From the NCBI RefSeq assembly GCF_021462225.1, contig NC_061795.1, forward strand, positions 50,522,880-50,586,879: a stretch of DNA of 64,000 nucleotides. The letters are read 5' to 3'. Under the pieces are notes generated by a model that ran no database searches, was not told where the DNA came from, and was given only the letters and a program-made list of their open reading frames with translations. The position numbers and the translations under genes were made by a program. Positions 22,979-33,659 of the stretch are shown here, in pieces (within the stretch, counting starts at the first letter, position 1; each line of letters opens with the position of its first letter). Source of the DNA: Girardinichthys multiradiatus (Eukaryota > Chordata > Actinopteri > Cyprinodontiformes > Goodeidae).

Positions 22979-24588
22979 CAGGTCCTTCTCAAAATATTAG
23001 CATATTGTGATAAAGTTCATTATTTTCCATAATGTCATGATAAAAATTTAACATTCATATATTTTAGATTCATTGCACACTAACTGAAATATTTCAGGTC
23101 TTTTGTTGTCTTAATACGGATGATTTTGGCATACAGCTCATGAAAACCCAAAATTCCTATCTCACAAAATTAGCATATTTCATCCGACCAATAAAAGAAA
23201 AGTGTTTTTAATACAAAAAACGTCAACCTTCAAATAATCATGTACAGTTACGCACTCAATACTTGGTCGGGAATCCTTTTGCAGAAATGACTGCTTCAAT
23301 GCGGCGTGGCATGGAGGCAATCAGCCTGTGGCACTGCTGAGGTCTTATGGAGGCCCAGGATGCTTCGATAGCGGCCTTTAGCTCATCCAGAGTGTTGGGT
23401 CTTGAGTCTCTCAATGTTCTCTTCACAATATCCCACAGATTCTCTATGGGGTTCAGGTCAGGAGAGTTGGCAGGCCAATTGAGCACAGTGATACCATGGT
23501 CAGTAAACCATTTACTAGTGGTTTTGGCACTGTGAGCAGGTGCCAGGTCGTGCTGAAAAATGAAATCTTCATCTCCATAAAGCTTTTCAGTAGATGGAAG
23601 CATGAAGTGCTCCAAAATCTCCTGATAGCTAGCTGCATTGACCCTGCCCTTGATAAAACACAGTGGACCAACACCAGCAGCTGACACGGCACCCCAGACC
23701 ATCACTGACTGTGGGTACTTGACACTGGACTTCTGGCATTTTGGTATTTTCTTCTCCCCAGTCTTCCTCTAGACTCTGGCACCCTGATTTCCGAATGACA
23801 TGCAGAATTTGCTTTCATCCGAAAAAAGTACTTTGGACCACTGAGCAACAGTCCAGTGCTGCTTCTCTGTAGCCCAGGTCAGGCGCTTCTGCCGCTGTTT
23901 CTGGTTCAAAAGTGGCTTGACCTGGGGAATGCGGCACCTGTAGCCCATTTCCTGCACACGCCTGTGCACGGTGGCTCTGGATGTTTCTACTCCAGACTCA
24001 GTCCACTGCTTCCGCAGGTCCCCCAAGGTCTGGAATCGGCCCTTCTCCACAATCTTCCTCAGGGTCCGGTCACCTCTTCTCGTTGTGCAGCGTTTTCTGC
24101 CACACTTTTTCCTTCCCACAGACTTCCCACTGAGGTGCCTTGATACAGCACTCTGGGAACAGCCTATTCGTTCAGAAATGTCTTTCTGTGTCTTACCCTC
24201 TTGCTTGAGGGTGTCAATAGTGGCCTTCTGGACAGCAGTCAGGTCGGCAGTCTTACCCATGATTGGGGTTTTGAGTGATGAACCAGGCTGGGAGTTTTAA
24301 AGGCCTCAGGAATCTTTTGCAGGTGTTTAGAGTTAACTCGTTGATTCAGATGATTAGGTTCATAGCTCGTTTAGAGACCCTTTTAATGATATGCTAATTT
24401 TGTGAGATAGGAATTTTGGGTTTTCATGAGCTGTATGCCAAAATCATCCATATTAAGACAATAAAAGACCTGAAATATTTCAGTTAGTGTGCAATGAATC
24501 TAAAATATATGAATGTTAAATTTTCATCATGACATTATGGAAAATAATGAACTTTATCACAATATGCTAATATTTTGAGAAGGACCTG
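22979..24588 (-). mobile_element. Tc1-like transposon (family 3), nearly intact, nested copy
   Basis: A 1,610-bp element flanked by TA (22977-22978 and 24589-24590) and sitting inside a family-1 Tc1 copy. Long inverted repeats are present: the left starts CAGGTCCTTCTCAAAATATT and the right ends AATATTTTGAGAAGGACCTG, a perfect reverse complement, and similarity continues for well over 50 bp. The transposase is on the minus strand with one stop. Copy two is at 41106-42716. Confidence 0.93.
23256..24260 (-). pseudogene. Tc1 transposase, 334 codons, one nonsense codon
   Basis: The start is MGKTADLTAVQKATIDTLKQ (ATG ending at 24260), then a first HTH (GKTQKDISERIGCSQSAVSR) and a second DNA-binding part (TLGDLRKQWTESGVETSRAT). 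The DDE core has the expected acidic residues: FSDESKF, FQHDLAPAHSAK and SPDLNPIENLWD. The frame is open end to end except TAG at codon 164 (23769-23771), where the sister copy has TGG (Trp). The stop sits just after the first catalytic Asp, so no active enzyme can be made. Length fits the Tc1 family. One point change would account for the break. Confidence 0.92.
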
Positions 24589-24989
24589 TATTCTTGTCCA
24601 AATGTGGGCCCCTAAGCAGTACCTGAACATAATTTTAACCCCACAGCCTATCTGAGTGTTGCTGCTGACCATGTCCATCTCTACATGACCACATTGGACC
24701 CATCTTCTGATTCCTACTTCCAGCAAAGTAATGCTCCATGTAACATCATTTCAAGCTGGTTTCTTGAACATGACGAGTTCACTGAACTCCAATGGTCTCC
24801 ACATTCATCAGATCTCAGGCCAACAGAACATTCTCAGCAACAGATCTGCAGCAACTGTGTGAAGCTATCATGTCAATCTGGACCAAAATCTCTGAGAAAT
24901 GTTTCTGACACTGTTGAAGTTCTGATGGCAGAACCTTAACACAACCCATTTCTAGGTTTGTGTACCTAATAAAGTGGCCATTGTGTGTA

Positions 24990-26860
24990 TCTTGTAGCTG
25001 CTGTGTATTTATAGGGTGGATTTTAGATGAACCCTTTGAAATCAAATAAGTGTTGATTTATTCTATAGACTAAGTCAACAAGGTCTCTGTGTGTTCCCTA
25101 TGTCACAGATTTAGTCTGTATCTGTGGGGGTCCACATGGCGGCATACAGACAGTCCTTTCAAAAGAAACAACCTTTACATTTGTCCTGATAATCAGTAAC
25201 AACAAAGAGAAATTCCTGCTAGCAATTATTTGTGTTATTGTTGTCAATTTAGTCCAATTGTTAGTTTTAGATAAATGAATTAGCCCCTGAGACTGTCATC
25301 CAGAAAATCTCATTCCAAGTCTGCTGGCCCTAATTAATTTAAATACTTGCTGTGGATTTTTTCCCAGATGTACTGTACATGTCAATGTATATTTGTGTAC
25401 AGGGGCAATTGTCAAGTCTTTTTAAACCAATACTGATCCGACTTGAGGGGATCGAGAAGGAAGTAGACAGGGTTCAACTCTTCTTATCCTTTATTACTTT
25501 AATTCAAGATGAGATATACAACAGCAGATTTATCATCAGCAGCATCAGCAGGTTGAAAACTTTGCAAGCAAACAAAGCAAAATTTGTTCTAAATTAAATC
25601 TCAACGAAGAAATAGGAATTGCAATCAATGAAACCAAAACCTGAACTATCTGTCGACTAAATCTCCCATTAACATTTTCTACAGCAAAATAATGCTTTAA
25701 CCCATTTAACCCAAGTTGAAACAAAATCACTATTAGAATGAACCAAAGAAACAACTTACAGCAGCATCAAATCAACACAGACTTCACCAGGCCTATTAAA
25801 TACACCGCCTATTGTGCACTACAAACACCTCTGACCATAAACCCAACTTAAATTTAAAGAACTACTACAAAGTTCTAAGCAGTTTAATAAATTTACTTTG
25901 CTAGAACTGAGGTTTTTACTCACCGGTACATGTCTACCCTTCTCTCCAGCATTGAATCAAACAAAGGATGCACACCTGCTTTTAAAACCCAATCAGTGTC
26001 ATAAGCCACATGTGCTGCCCCCTGCTGTCTGAACCAGGTTAATAATTAAGAATCAAGAATAATTAAACAAACAGTTTTAGGCAGTTCTGCCATTTGACAC
26101 AACAGCAATTAACAATTGTAAGTTATGTGAAATAATCACAATCAGCTAAAATAATTGTCATCAGATAAATACATAATCATTTCGATTAGGTTTTTAAGCT
26201 ATGGTTCTTCTACCTCAGATAAAATGAGGGATGTGGAATTTCAAACAGCACTTTCTGTTTAAAGTGGGTGAAAAGGGTTGACAAAGGACCTGAAGACATG
26301 TCCTCTGAAGGGCTGTTTCTTTTGCAAATTAAAGCTCCTTTTAAAGAGAAATAGAGAGTGAGCAACTACAGCTACAGTCACCTCGTCACCTAGGGAACAT
26401 TCATCAGCTCAATGTGTGAAACGGTCTATAAAGAAGCTAGTCAGTGTGAAACGAAGAGGAAGAGGAGGACAGAGGTTTGTTCTAGTCGTGGTAACAAGCC
26501 CAGAAGGCTGAAAAGCAATGAGCCTCACTGAACCGCACAGGCACACAAATGGACTGTACCCAAAACACAAAGTCCATTCACAATGTGCCGACAATGCATG
26601 GAAATCTATGTCCAACCTTAACACGAGGCCTTTTCTTCATCTGAGAAGCTCTTCAGGTTTGGCGCATGCAGAGAATTTGACTGGGAGACATAAGCTGGGA
26701 ACCAGCAGGCAGAGCTACAATAATAGTTTTGTCTATAAAACTTGGCGCGCCGTCATGGACTAAAAACAAACAGACTTTTGGATTGATGACAGTTCATACA
26801 TCAGCCTCAGCAGCACATTGATATTAAATGTACCTGTTATATGTCTGAATATTAATGATC
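24990..26860. other. Unassigned DNA
   Basis: No gene recognised. 25440-26040 has many short A-rich direct repeats, an antisense AATAAAG-like TCCTTTATTACTTT at 25488, and could be a reverse-oriented LTR or other repeat, without supporting ends. Confidence 0.4.
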
Positions 26861-27660
26861 TGACAATGAGGACTACAGCATGACACAAGGAGATCAGAAT
26901 ATTGAGCATGGACAGGCAGAACAACGTGGCAAACACAAGCAGGGCAACGGGAAAAGTAACAGAAGGATCCAGCAGAGAACAATCACCAACACACAGCTTT
27001 TATGCTGAGGGAGGAGTGGAGAATGACATGGGATGCTGGTGTGTTGATTAGGAGATAATGTGGAGCAGCTGAGGCAGAAGCAATAAACATGAATGGAGCT
27101 GAACTGAGATACAGAGAAACCCAAAGAAAATATCTAAACAGAGATCTAACAAACAAGAAGAGTTAACTAAGAAACTAATCAAAAAGCATGATCTAATAAG
27201 AGGACCCCTACTAACTGACACTATTGAACACAGAGAAATTAATGCAAGTTCTGGAGGGAGACCCAGAGGTCATCCCGAGGATGAACAGGACACAAGCGGC
27301 ACTGACAAACAGGGGGTCACTGGGAGCGACAAGGTCTGGAGGCCAGCTTTGGTGCAGAAACCCTGCAGGCCAGTGGCACAGGAACCTTGGAGGTCAACTA
27401 GGAGACATAGAAAAACCAAAGAGAACCTGGTCAAGAGGTCGACCAAAGGACTGGAAGATTCTCGGTGACATGGGGAACACACAGAGAACATTTTCAGGGG
27501 ACAAACCCCAGGACATGACGAACCCAGGAGAGCATTAACTGACACTAATGAACACAAATAAATTAATGTAAATTGGCAAGACTTTAAAAAATAATAATAC
27601 AGAACTCAGAAGTGATCAAAACACAAACACAAAACATCTCAGGATGGTGACAGAGTATGG
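26861..27660. other. Purine-rich unassigned DNA, possibly a decayed repeat
   Basis: ACACAGAGAA-type motifs recur at 27112, 27230 and 27480. The composition resembles the stretch at 52560-53060. Open frames here (27224-27538 plus, 27270-27557 minus) overlap on opposite strands and have no domain; I do not call them genes. Confidence 0.3.
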
Positions 27661-27789
27661 TCCAAAGGACGCTGCAGGCTGGTGAGCCAGGATTCTGTTT
27701 CAAGCTCAATGTTCCTTAACTTCAGCACAGATTACCAAACTGAAACCTTGATGTGAAATTACATGGCAATGTCTGGGCTTTTGTGTCTG

Positions 27790-28275
27790 TTCGCTATCAC
27801 ACAATATGGTCTTACCAATCTGGCAAAACAGTATGACCGATACTGGTGGTCTTAAAGGCCTGTGGACTCCACCAGACCCCTATAGGTGTGCTGTGGGATC
27901 TGGCACCAACATCTTGCCAGCAGAAGTTTTCAATTCTGGAATATCTAAAGCTGGGGCCTTCACATATATAGGACTTGTTTATCCAACACAATATCTGGAA
28001 AATCTGAAGGCAAAATCAACATCTACAACTGATTATTGTTCTCCTCAAACCTTTTACATATTGTGGAAAGGGGTGATTATTCTGCTGAAAGCCATCGGGG
28101 GTCAGCATGAGTACCCTGACCTGTCTGTAGCAATGCAACCACATTCACAGATCAACACCTTCAGCAATATGAGCTACAGTTGCTCATCTGTTAGATCGAC
28201 CAACACAGTGTCAGCTTTTGATGAACCACCTGAACTTTATGGATATGTTCACATTAAAACAGTCCATAAAGTTTC
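27790..28275 (-). pseudogene. Tc1-like transposase remnant (TACACCGATCAG family)
   Basis: The plus strand carries an antisense transposase pattern typical of this fish family: CTTGTTTATCCAACACAATA, TTGTTCTCCTCAAACC, TTCTGCTGAAAGCCATCGGG and TTGCTCATCTGTTAGATCGA. A 158-codon plus-strand open frame here is chance, since it runs against the transposase sense. No catalytic motif survives. Confidence 0.55.
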
Positions 28276-28279
28276 ATTA

Positions 28280-29070
28280 TGATATGTCTTCTACAAAGCT
28301 GGAGTGATATTTAAAACAAAAAATTTACTTGAACACAAAAATGTCCTCTGACACAACATGAATTGGATCTGTCATTCTCTCAGTAGAGCAGGTTGAAATC
28401 ACGTATATCCCTCTAAATACACAGCATGGACAATCCATGAGACATTTCCTGATTTTAATAGTGGGTGTCACATTTTCTTTTTGTCCTTATGAAGGTGCAA
28501 CACACGTCAAGGCAAGAAAGATGATATCCTGTTGGACTGTTTTATAGCAATTAAAAAATCAATGTTCGTCCACATCTAAAACTGAAGGTTTTCCATGTAT
28601 GTGTGATCAGTCACAGACCCTGACACACACATGCTTTAACTCCCCCTTTGCTGTAATTGGGGTTTTAATTGGACAACGCTTAAAATGTCAGTTCACATGA
28701 AATGTTACATCTTCTTTGAATTTGTATACTGTAGCTGAATAAAAAACATGACACTAAAATATGCTGTAGAAAAAGATCTGCCTGTGTAGGTTCAAGCTTT
28801 AAGGAAAACTATTTGCGTTTCATTGTGTTTTATGGTTCTTAAAGGATTCCTGATTCTTCTTCTGCATGTTTTAGGTCTACAAAGGTATCCTGCTTCGTAG
28901 CATGAATTCATGTCCACTCCAGGGCAAGGTCCATGGTTTTATCTCAACACTCAAATTTGCATTTTATGCCAATGACATTTTGCTGTTCAACAGTGTAATT
29001 TTACTTGATTTGAATAATTTGATGGTTAAATTGTGTGTCTGAAATGTTTATTTGCTATGGATGTTTTCTC
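28280..29070. other. Unassigned AT-rich DNA
   Basis: Nothing recognised. A short CATC/ATCC microsatellite follows at 29075-29098. Confidence 0.5.
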
Positions 29071-29094
29071 TTTATTCATCCATCCATCCATCCT

Positions 29095-29400
29095 TCCATC
29101 ATTGGAGCATTAGGTCATTGTCATGTTGCAAGGTCCAGTTCTGCTTCGGTTTTCAGTTTCTTTACAGATAGTCTCACGTTTTCCTCAAACTTCCTTTGAT
29201 ACTCGATAGAATTCATGGTGGATCTTGTCATGGTGAGCTGGACAGGTCCTGCTGCAGCAAAGCATCCCTACACCATTATAAATCTACCTCCATGCTTCAC
29301 AGCTGGTATAAGGTTCTTATCGTGGAAATATGTATTTGGTTTATGCTAAATTTGTCTTCTCATCTGAGAAGCACCAGTATTAATACAGACGAGGCCCTTA
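29095..29400 (-). pseudogene. Tc1-like transposase remnant (family 5), minus strand
   Basis: Antisense landmarks are CATTGTCATGTTGCAAGGTC, TAGAATTCATGGTGGATCTT, CCTACACCATTATAAATC and CCATGCTTCACAGCTGGTAT. The last corresponds to the conserved region before WG in the DDE core. No ends found. A plus-oriented piece of what looks like the same family is at 30745-31210. Confidence 0.55.
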
Positions 29401-29440
29401 CTTCCCATCTATTGCTTCATCCTACAATCAGTTGTGAATG

Positions 29441-30740
29441 AGACACCAAGATACTTGAACTGTCCACTACGATACAGTTTTATTTCCCAGTTAAGAACCA
29501 TGACCTCAGAATCTCACCAAAACCACAAGTCATGTGTATGCAAATTAAAATGCTCCACCATCTGATCATAAGTTGTCAAATAAGCTGAAAACTGGAATGG
29601 AAATCAGAGCGCTTGGCCTCATGCTCAAGAACATGTCTGAGCAGCAGAATATTTGCCATTAGTGTGAAAAGCATGTAAAAAGTCAGATCCAGACAAACAC
29701 TGGCACTGTACTATTCTGCTCCCTGTATGCTGGCCCAGACCAGATGGTCACAGATCCATTGAGCCAAACCCTTAATAGAACCACATCTGCTGGCAGACAA
29801 AGTGAATCTCCCTCCATATGCACTTCCTTGGAAAACTCAGATCTGCTCTGTTTGCTCTGATGTGAGGGTGTGACAAAGTCCAAAAGCTCTGATAGGTCTC
29901 TGTTTCTTTAGGCCCACATAAGATGATTTGTACGACTGATGCTGATACGACTTTTATTTTTGGCTCACTATAACATTTTTAACGAAGACAGAAGCACTGA
30001 GTCAATGTGACCTTTCTTTTGCTGCCCAAAACTGTGTCATATACTGATAATCTCAGGTGCAGCTAATTTGATTCACAACTTCCATCTTGCTCCCAAACTT
30101 GCATTCTGTGTTTGAAAAAAAAGGAGAAAATCATATGTCACAGTATGTGTGCAGTAAAGCTGAAGGTGCTGCTGTATGCCAGTGCAGCATGTTGAATAAT
30201 TGTAAAACATTTCTTAGCAAATCAACAGCATAGTTGTGTTTGAGCTTGTATGCTCCCATCTCTTCAGTATTCAAATCCAACCTTTCCAGGGTATGATCAG
30301 GGTGAAAAGTGTGTGGACGACCAACTACTACTTTTAATTAAATGATGTCACTGCCCAGTAATGGAGCATCCACTGTGCCCCTTTGCTCAGTGTCCAGTGT
30401 GCTGGAACAAGCTTCAGGCTCTCTTTTGACCCCAAAATGGATTAAGAGGGCACAGAAAATAAATAAGTGAGTTTCAGTAGCCAATTTATGCAAAGCTGTG
30501 CCAGTAATATGAAGTGTACCTGCCATTATCACTATCTGGGCAGAAGGGGGTGGTAAATCTATTGTGCAGTTTTTAGGAGGATTACAATACTGACAAGAAC
30601 AACCAAAATAACTGTGACAAGGTAATGAGTCCAACAATGAGCCAGGCTGTAGCTGTGCATGTTCGCATTCATTTCCACAGAAACTGTTGACTAAAGAACA
30701 ACGAATTTTACAATGCAATCCAATTGTATTTTTTAGAATT
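29441..30740. other. Unassigned DNA
   Basis: No gene or repeat recognised; a 126-codon minus-strand frame at 30338-30718 has no domain and is probably chance. Confidence 0.45.
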
Positions 30741-30744
30741 GTAA

Positions 30745-31210
30745 TACTTGTTTAAGTTAAATGTTTCAGATCACCCACAGATGACTTTATTGAATAAAAA
30801 AGCAGTTTTTAAATTATGGTTTTCATTTATTAAGTGGAAAAAGGTATCCAAACCAACCCTGACCTATGAGAAAATATTTACTTCAGCTATCAGTCTGGAA
30901 AGGGTAAAAAAGCAATTTAAGGCGCTCCTCCATGGGAGAGTTTCAAGGCCAGAACGTCTGGTGACCCAAATGAACATAAAGGTCATATTACATCAACCAA
31001 AAAATGTCTCAACGATCCCCAAGCCTTGCAAATAAAGGTACATCATACCACCAGTCAAACATGGTGGTGGATGTGTGATTGAGTGGGGCTGCTTTGCTGC
31101 TCTTTAGCAAAAACTCCTGAAGGTGAATGTCCAGCCATCAATTTGTGACCTTAAGCACAAGCAGAAGCCTGTTCATCAAGTCAATTGTGTGGCAGGAGGA
31201 CAGAGACATG
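30745..31210 (+). pseudogene. Tc1-like element remnant (family 5), plus strand
   Basis: An end region (AAATGTTTCAGATCACCCAC, then AAAAAGCAGTTTTTAAATTA) is followed after a deletion by the transposase part: AACGATCCCCAAGCC, then GTCAAACATGGTGGTGGATG with GGGGCTGCTTTGCTGCTCTT, the latter matching the Tc1 block before and including the W-G-C motif. Internal deletions and stops throughout. Confidence 0.6.
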
Positions 31211-31851
31211 AAAACGTTTTAGAGATGCAACCTGTGGATTAGAAAGTATACTCACGCATCTCAAAAAATGCAAAGGCAGACAAGCTCAGGAAATGCACAG
31301 AGTCACAGGAGAAATTTGAAGTTTCCTCAAATGAGGAGAAATCAGTCCTCACTGAGTGGGATTTGGATTTCTGATTAATGTTAATTAAATCCCTTGAATG
31401 CTCTGATATCTGAGCCGAGCCTCAACAGTTCAACAGCTCCACTTACTGCTTGGAGAAAATCACAAACAGCTTAAATACAGTCATACTGTGGGTACACACA
31501 CACACACACACACTCTAAAAATGAGGGTACAACTACCTAGGACTGGGCTTTGGTCCCCATAAGGCTTATCGGTCTTTAGAAGCTACAGGTATGGTACACA
31601 CACACTCAAAACACACCTGAATGGACCCATTCAGAAAGATCTGTGAGAATTATTTACTACAAATACATATTTCTGTAAATGAACACATGGGGGGGGGTGC
31701 AATCATAACTGAAAAGAAATCAAGTGGATGGTGTGACATTTGGCGAAGGTCATGAGAAGCAGTTTGCAGTCGCTTGGTCAGGTGAGAAGCATTTCAACTC
31801 AAACCTGAGGATGCCTAAAATTGATCAAGTGGATTTGTAGAGTTGGAACAG

Positions 31852-31910
<59 letters not shown>

Positions 31911-32815
31911 ATCGTGTGGGGTGGGGGTGGAATTGAGAAGGGCCATCGCTAAGGACAGATGGTGTCTAAACACCCTCATGCTGAGAGAGCTGAAGACTGT
32001 GTCAAAAAACCAACACTGGGTGTGCTGGTGTCCATCTCCTGCTGTGGTTCATACCCAGTGCAACTGGAGTATGGCTGTGCCCAATGGCATCAGTGTGAAT
32101 GGGCTGCACCATCTGTGCAGAATGAGTAATCAGGCTCTTCTTCAAGACACTTTGGAGGAAACACAAACATTTGTAGGTGTGTGTTTATGACAATATGAGT
32201 TTATCAAGATGTCCCATGAGTATGTCTCCTTCAAATCACCAAACTGTACAGGTCTGTTTCGCTGAATTTGAAGGAAACAAAACAGAAGACAAAATTATTA
32301 AACGAGCAAGCCTGAAATCTGTTTTTCAATCAGAAGTTCTGCCAAACACACAAACATATGGGGAAATGGAAGTAATGGAGGCAACAGTGAAAGTAGGACA
32401 GATCCGCTCCCTTGTGTCTCATTCAGCTAAAACCTTCAAGTCATTCCTGCAACATCAGCCATCACAGCAGGACTTTATGCAGTTCAACTCTGCTGTGACA
32501 TTGACAATTACCGACCTCACTGACAGAGACACGCATCAGGCCAACACATCACATAAAGGCTGTTGGAACAGAGGTGCCATGCAAAACATTGTTGTAATTA
32601 TATGTTAACATTCATTGCCTAAAACAGGTCAAACAGTCAATGCAGCATGATGTAAATCTTAGAAACAACCTCAGTCATTTGGAAGGAAAAAGGAAAGCCA
32701 ATGAAAAGTTGTGTTTACAATTACATTCATTTAATGTTTTCAACTCTCCATCTTAATAATTAAGTGGCTCTTATTAGGGGGGCACTGAGCTTTACCATCA
32801 CCGCCTCCTAAAACC
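31211..32815. other. Unassigned DNA with CA and TG microsatellites
   Basis: A (CA)n run lies near 31494-31512 and a (TG)n run at 31853-31906. An open frame at 32177-32608 has no domain I recognise. Confidence 0.45.
31853..31906. repeat. (TG)n microsatellite
   Basis: About 27 uninterrupted TG units; likely length-polymorphic. Confidence 0.95.
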
Positions 32816-32819
32816 TCCC

Positions 32820-33655
32820 TTTTGCATGTCTGTGTTTAACCCTGTTTCACTGCTGTATGGAAGGATCCACTGCAGCCACTACAAACTGCTCTGTTTATCC
32901 TCTTCTAGAATGTCCTCCTGGTGCAGATCTTATCTGTTTAGCTGTGTTCACCAGCTAAATTCTAAATGAAGCCTCTTAAGGAGCTACTGCTGCCATTAAC
33001 TCTCCCCCTTTGCTTTAACAGAGAGTACTCCCAGAGCAGGGCTTCTGGTTTTTTTTTTTATGTGTATCTTTTCTGTCTTCTCAAACGGTTGGTTGTGACC
33101 GATGGCCATTCACACCGAGCCAGGTTCTGGTAGAAGAATGTTTCTCAACCCTGGTCTTTATGGCACCACTGTCCTGTGTTTCTCTGCTACCGCACACCAG
33201 ATTTAATTGGATGGGTGATTAACAGGCTTCTCCAGCACTTGATGGCATGTTGAGAAGGCAATTACTTAAATAAAGAGTGCTAGAGGAGAAGCACATTTAG
33301 AACATGAAGGGCAGTGGGGCCTGGGGACCAGGTTTGGGAACCACTGTGCTGGAGGTTTATTCATGTTAAAAAACAAGTTTTCCTCTCCAGTGTCACCACA
33401 TGCTTGCTCAATATGAGGGATTGCTGCAACATTAATGCCTGAATGAAACCATTTGGGTTAAATTATGAAGATAGCATTGTACCAGTTGGCATAATTAACT
33501 GAGCTTGAGTGCATTGCTTTAAGGGTTAGGGTTTCAATATCTGTATGATTGAATTGATTTGCTTATATATTTCTGTAAATAAATTGGATCTGTTTCTCTT
33601 GTTAAGTGCTTTGAGACCTTTATTATGAATTTGTGGTTTATAATTAAACTGAATT
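32820..33655 (+). mobile_element. L2 LINE 3' UTR, decayed, holding a MITE
   Basis: It follows the L2 3' UTR order: CTGTGTTTAACCCTGTTTC, ACAGAGAGTACTCCCAGAGC, CACACCGAGCCAGGTTCTGG, TATGAGGGATTGCTGCAA, then AAGTGCTTTGAGACC and ATTAAACTGAATTG. It is interrupted at 33132-33348. Confidence 0.7.
33132..33348. mobile_element. Palindromic MITE-like insertion in L2
   Basis: About 217 bp absent from the other L2 copies. Ends are inverted: TTTCTCAACCCTGGTC at 33141 against GGACCAGGTTTGGGAACCAC at 33325. The inner parts (GCACCACTGTCCTGTG and the reverse of CATGAAGGGCAGTGGGGC) also pair. L2 resumes with GCTGGAGGTTTATTC. No transposase; superfamily uncertain, perhaps hAT. Confidence 0.65.
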
Positions 33656-33659
33656 GTAC

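Larger units (their letters stand above)
22619..24987 (+). mobile_element. Tc1-like element (family 1), split by another Tc1 element
   Basis: The left part 22619-22976 and right part 24591-24987 join into one decayed family-1 copy. Landmarks are GTCAAAGGTCAGAGGAGAAT, TGCCACTCCTTTCAG, CATCCTGCCTTCTATCAATG on the left and GCTGACCATGTCCATCT, TACTTCCAGCAAAGTAATGC, TTTCTTGAACATGACGAGTT on the right. The right inverted repeat is kept (TGTACCTAATAAAGTGGCCA); the 5' end, including its inverted repeat and HTH start, is missing. Transposase frames are heavily broken. Confidence 0.8.

Noticed and set aside
27806..28282. A 158-codon plus-strand open frame that could be an exon
   Set aside because: The DNA matches the antisense of a Tc1-like transposase; the frame runs opposite to the real coding sense.
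29075..29098. Tandem ATCC units as a CRISPR-like or regulatory array
   Set aside because: Simple 4-bp microsatellite without spacers.
30338..30718. A 126-codon minus-strand open frame with many cysteines
   Set aside because: The Cys spacing does not form a recognisable zinc finger or EGF pattern, and no neighbouring exons were found.
32177..32608. A 143-codon plus-strand open frame
   Set aside because: No domain and no flanking exon signals; its length is within chance for this amount of sequence.
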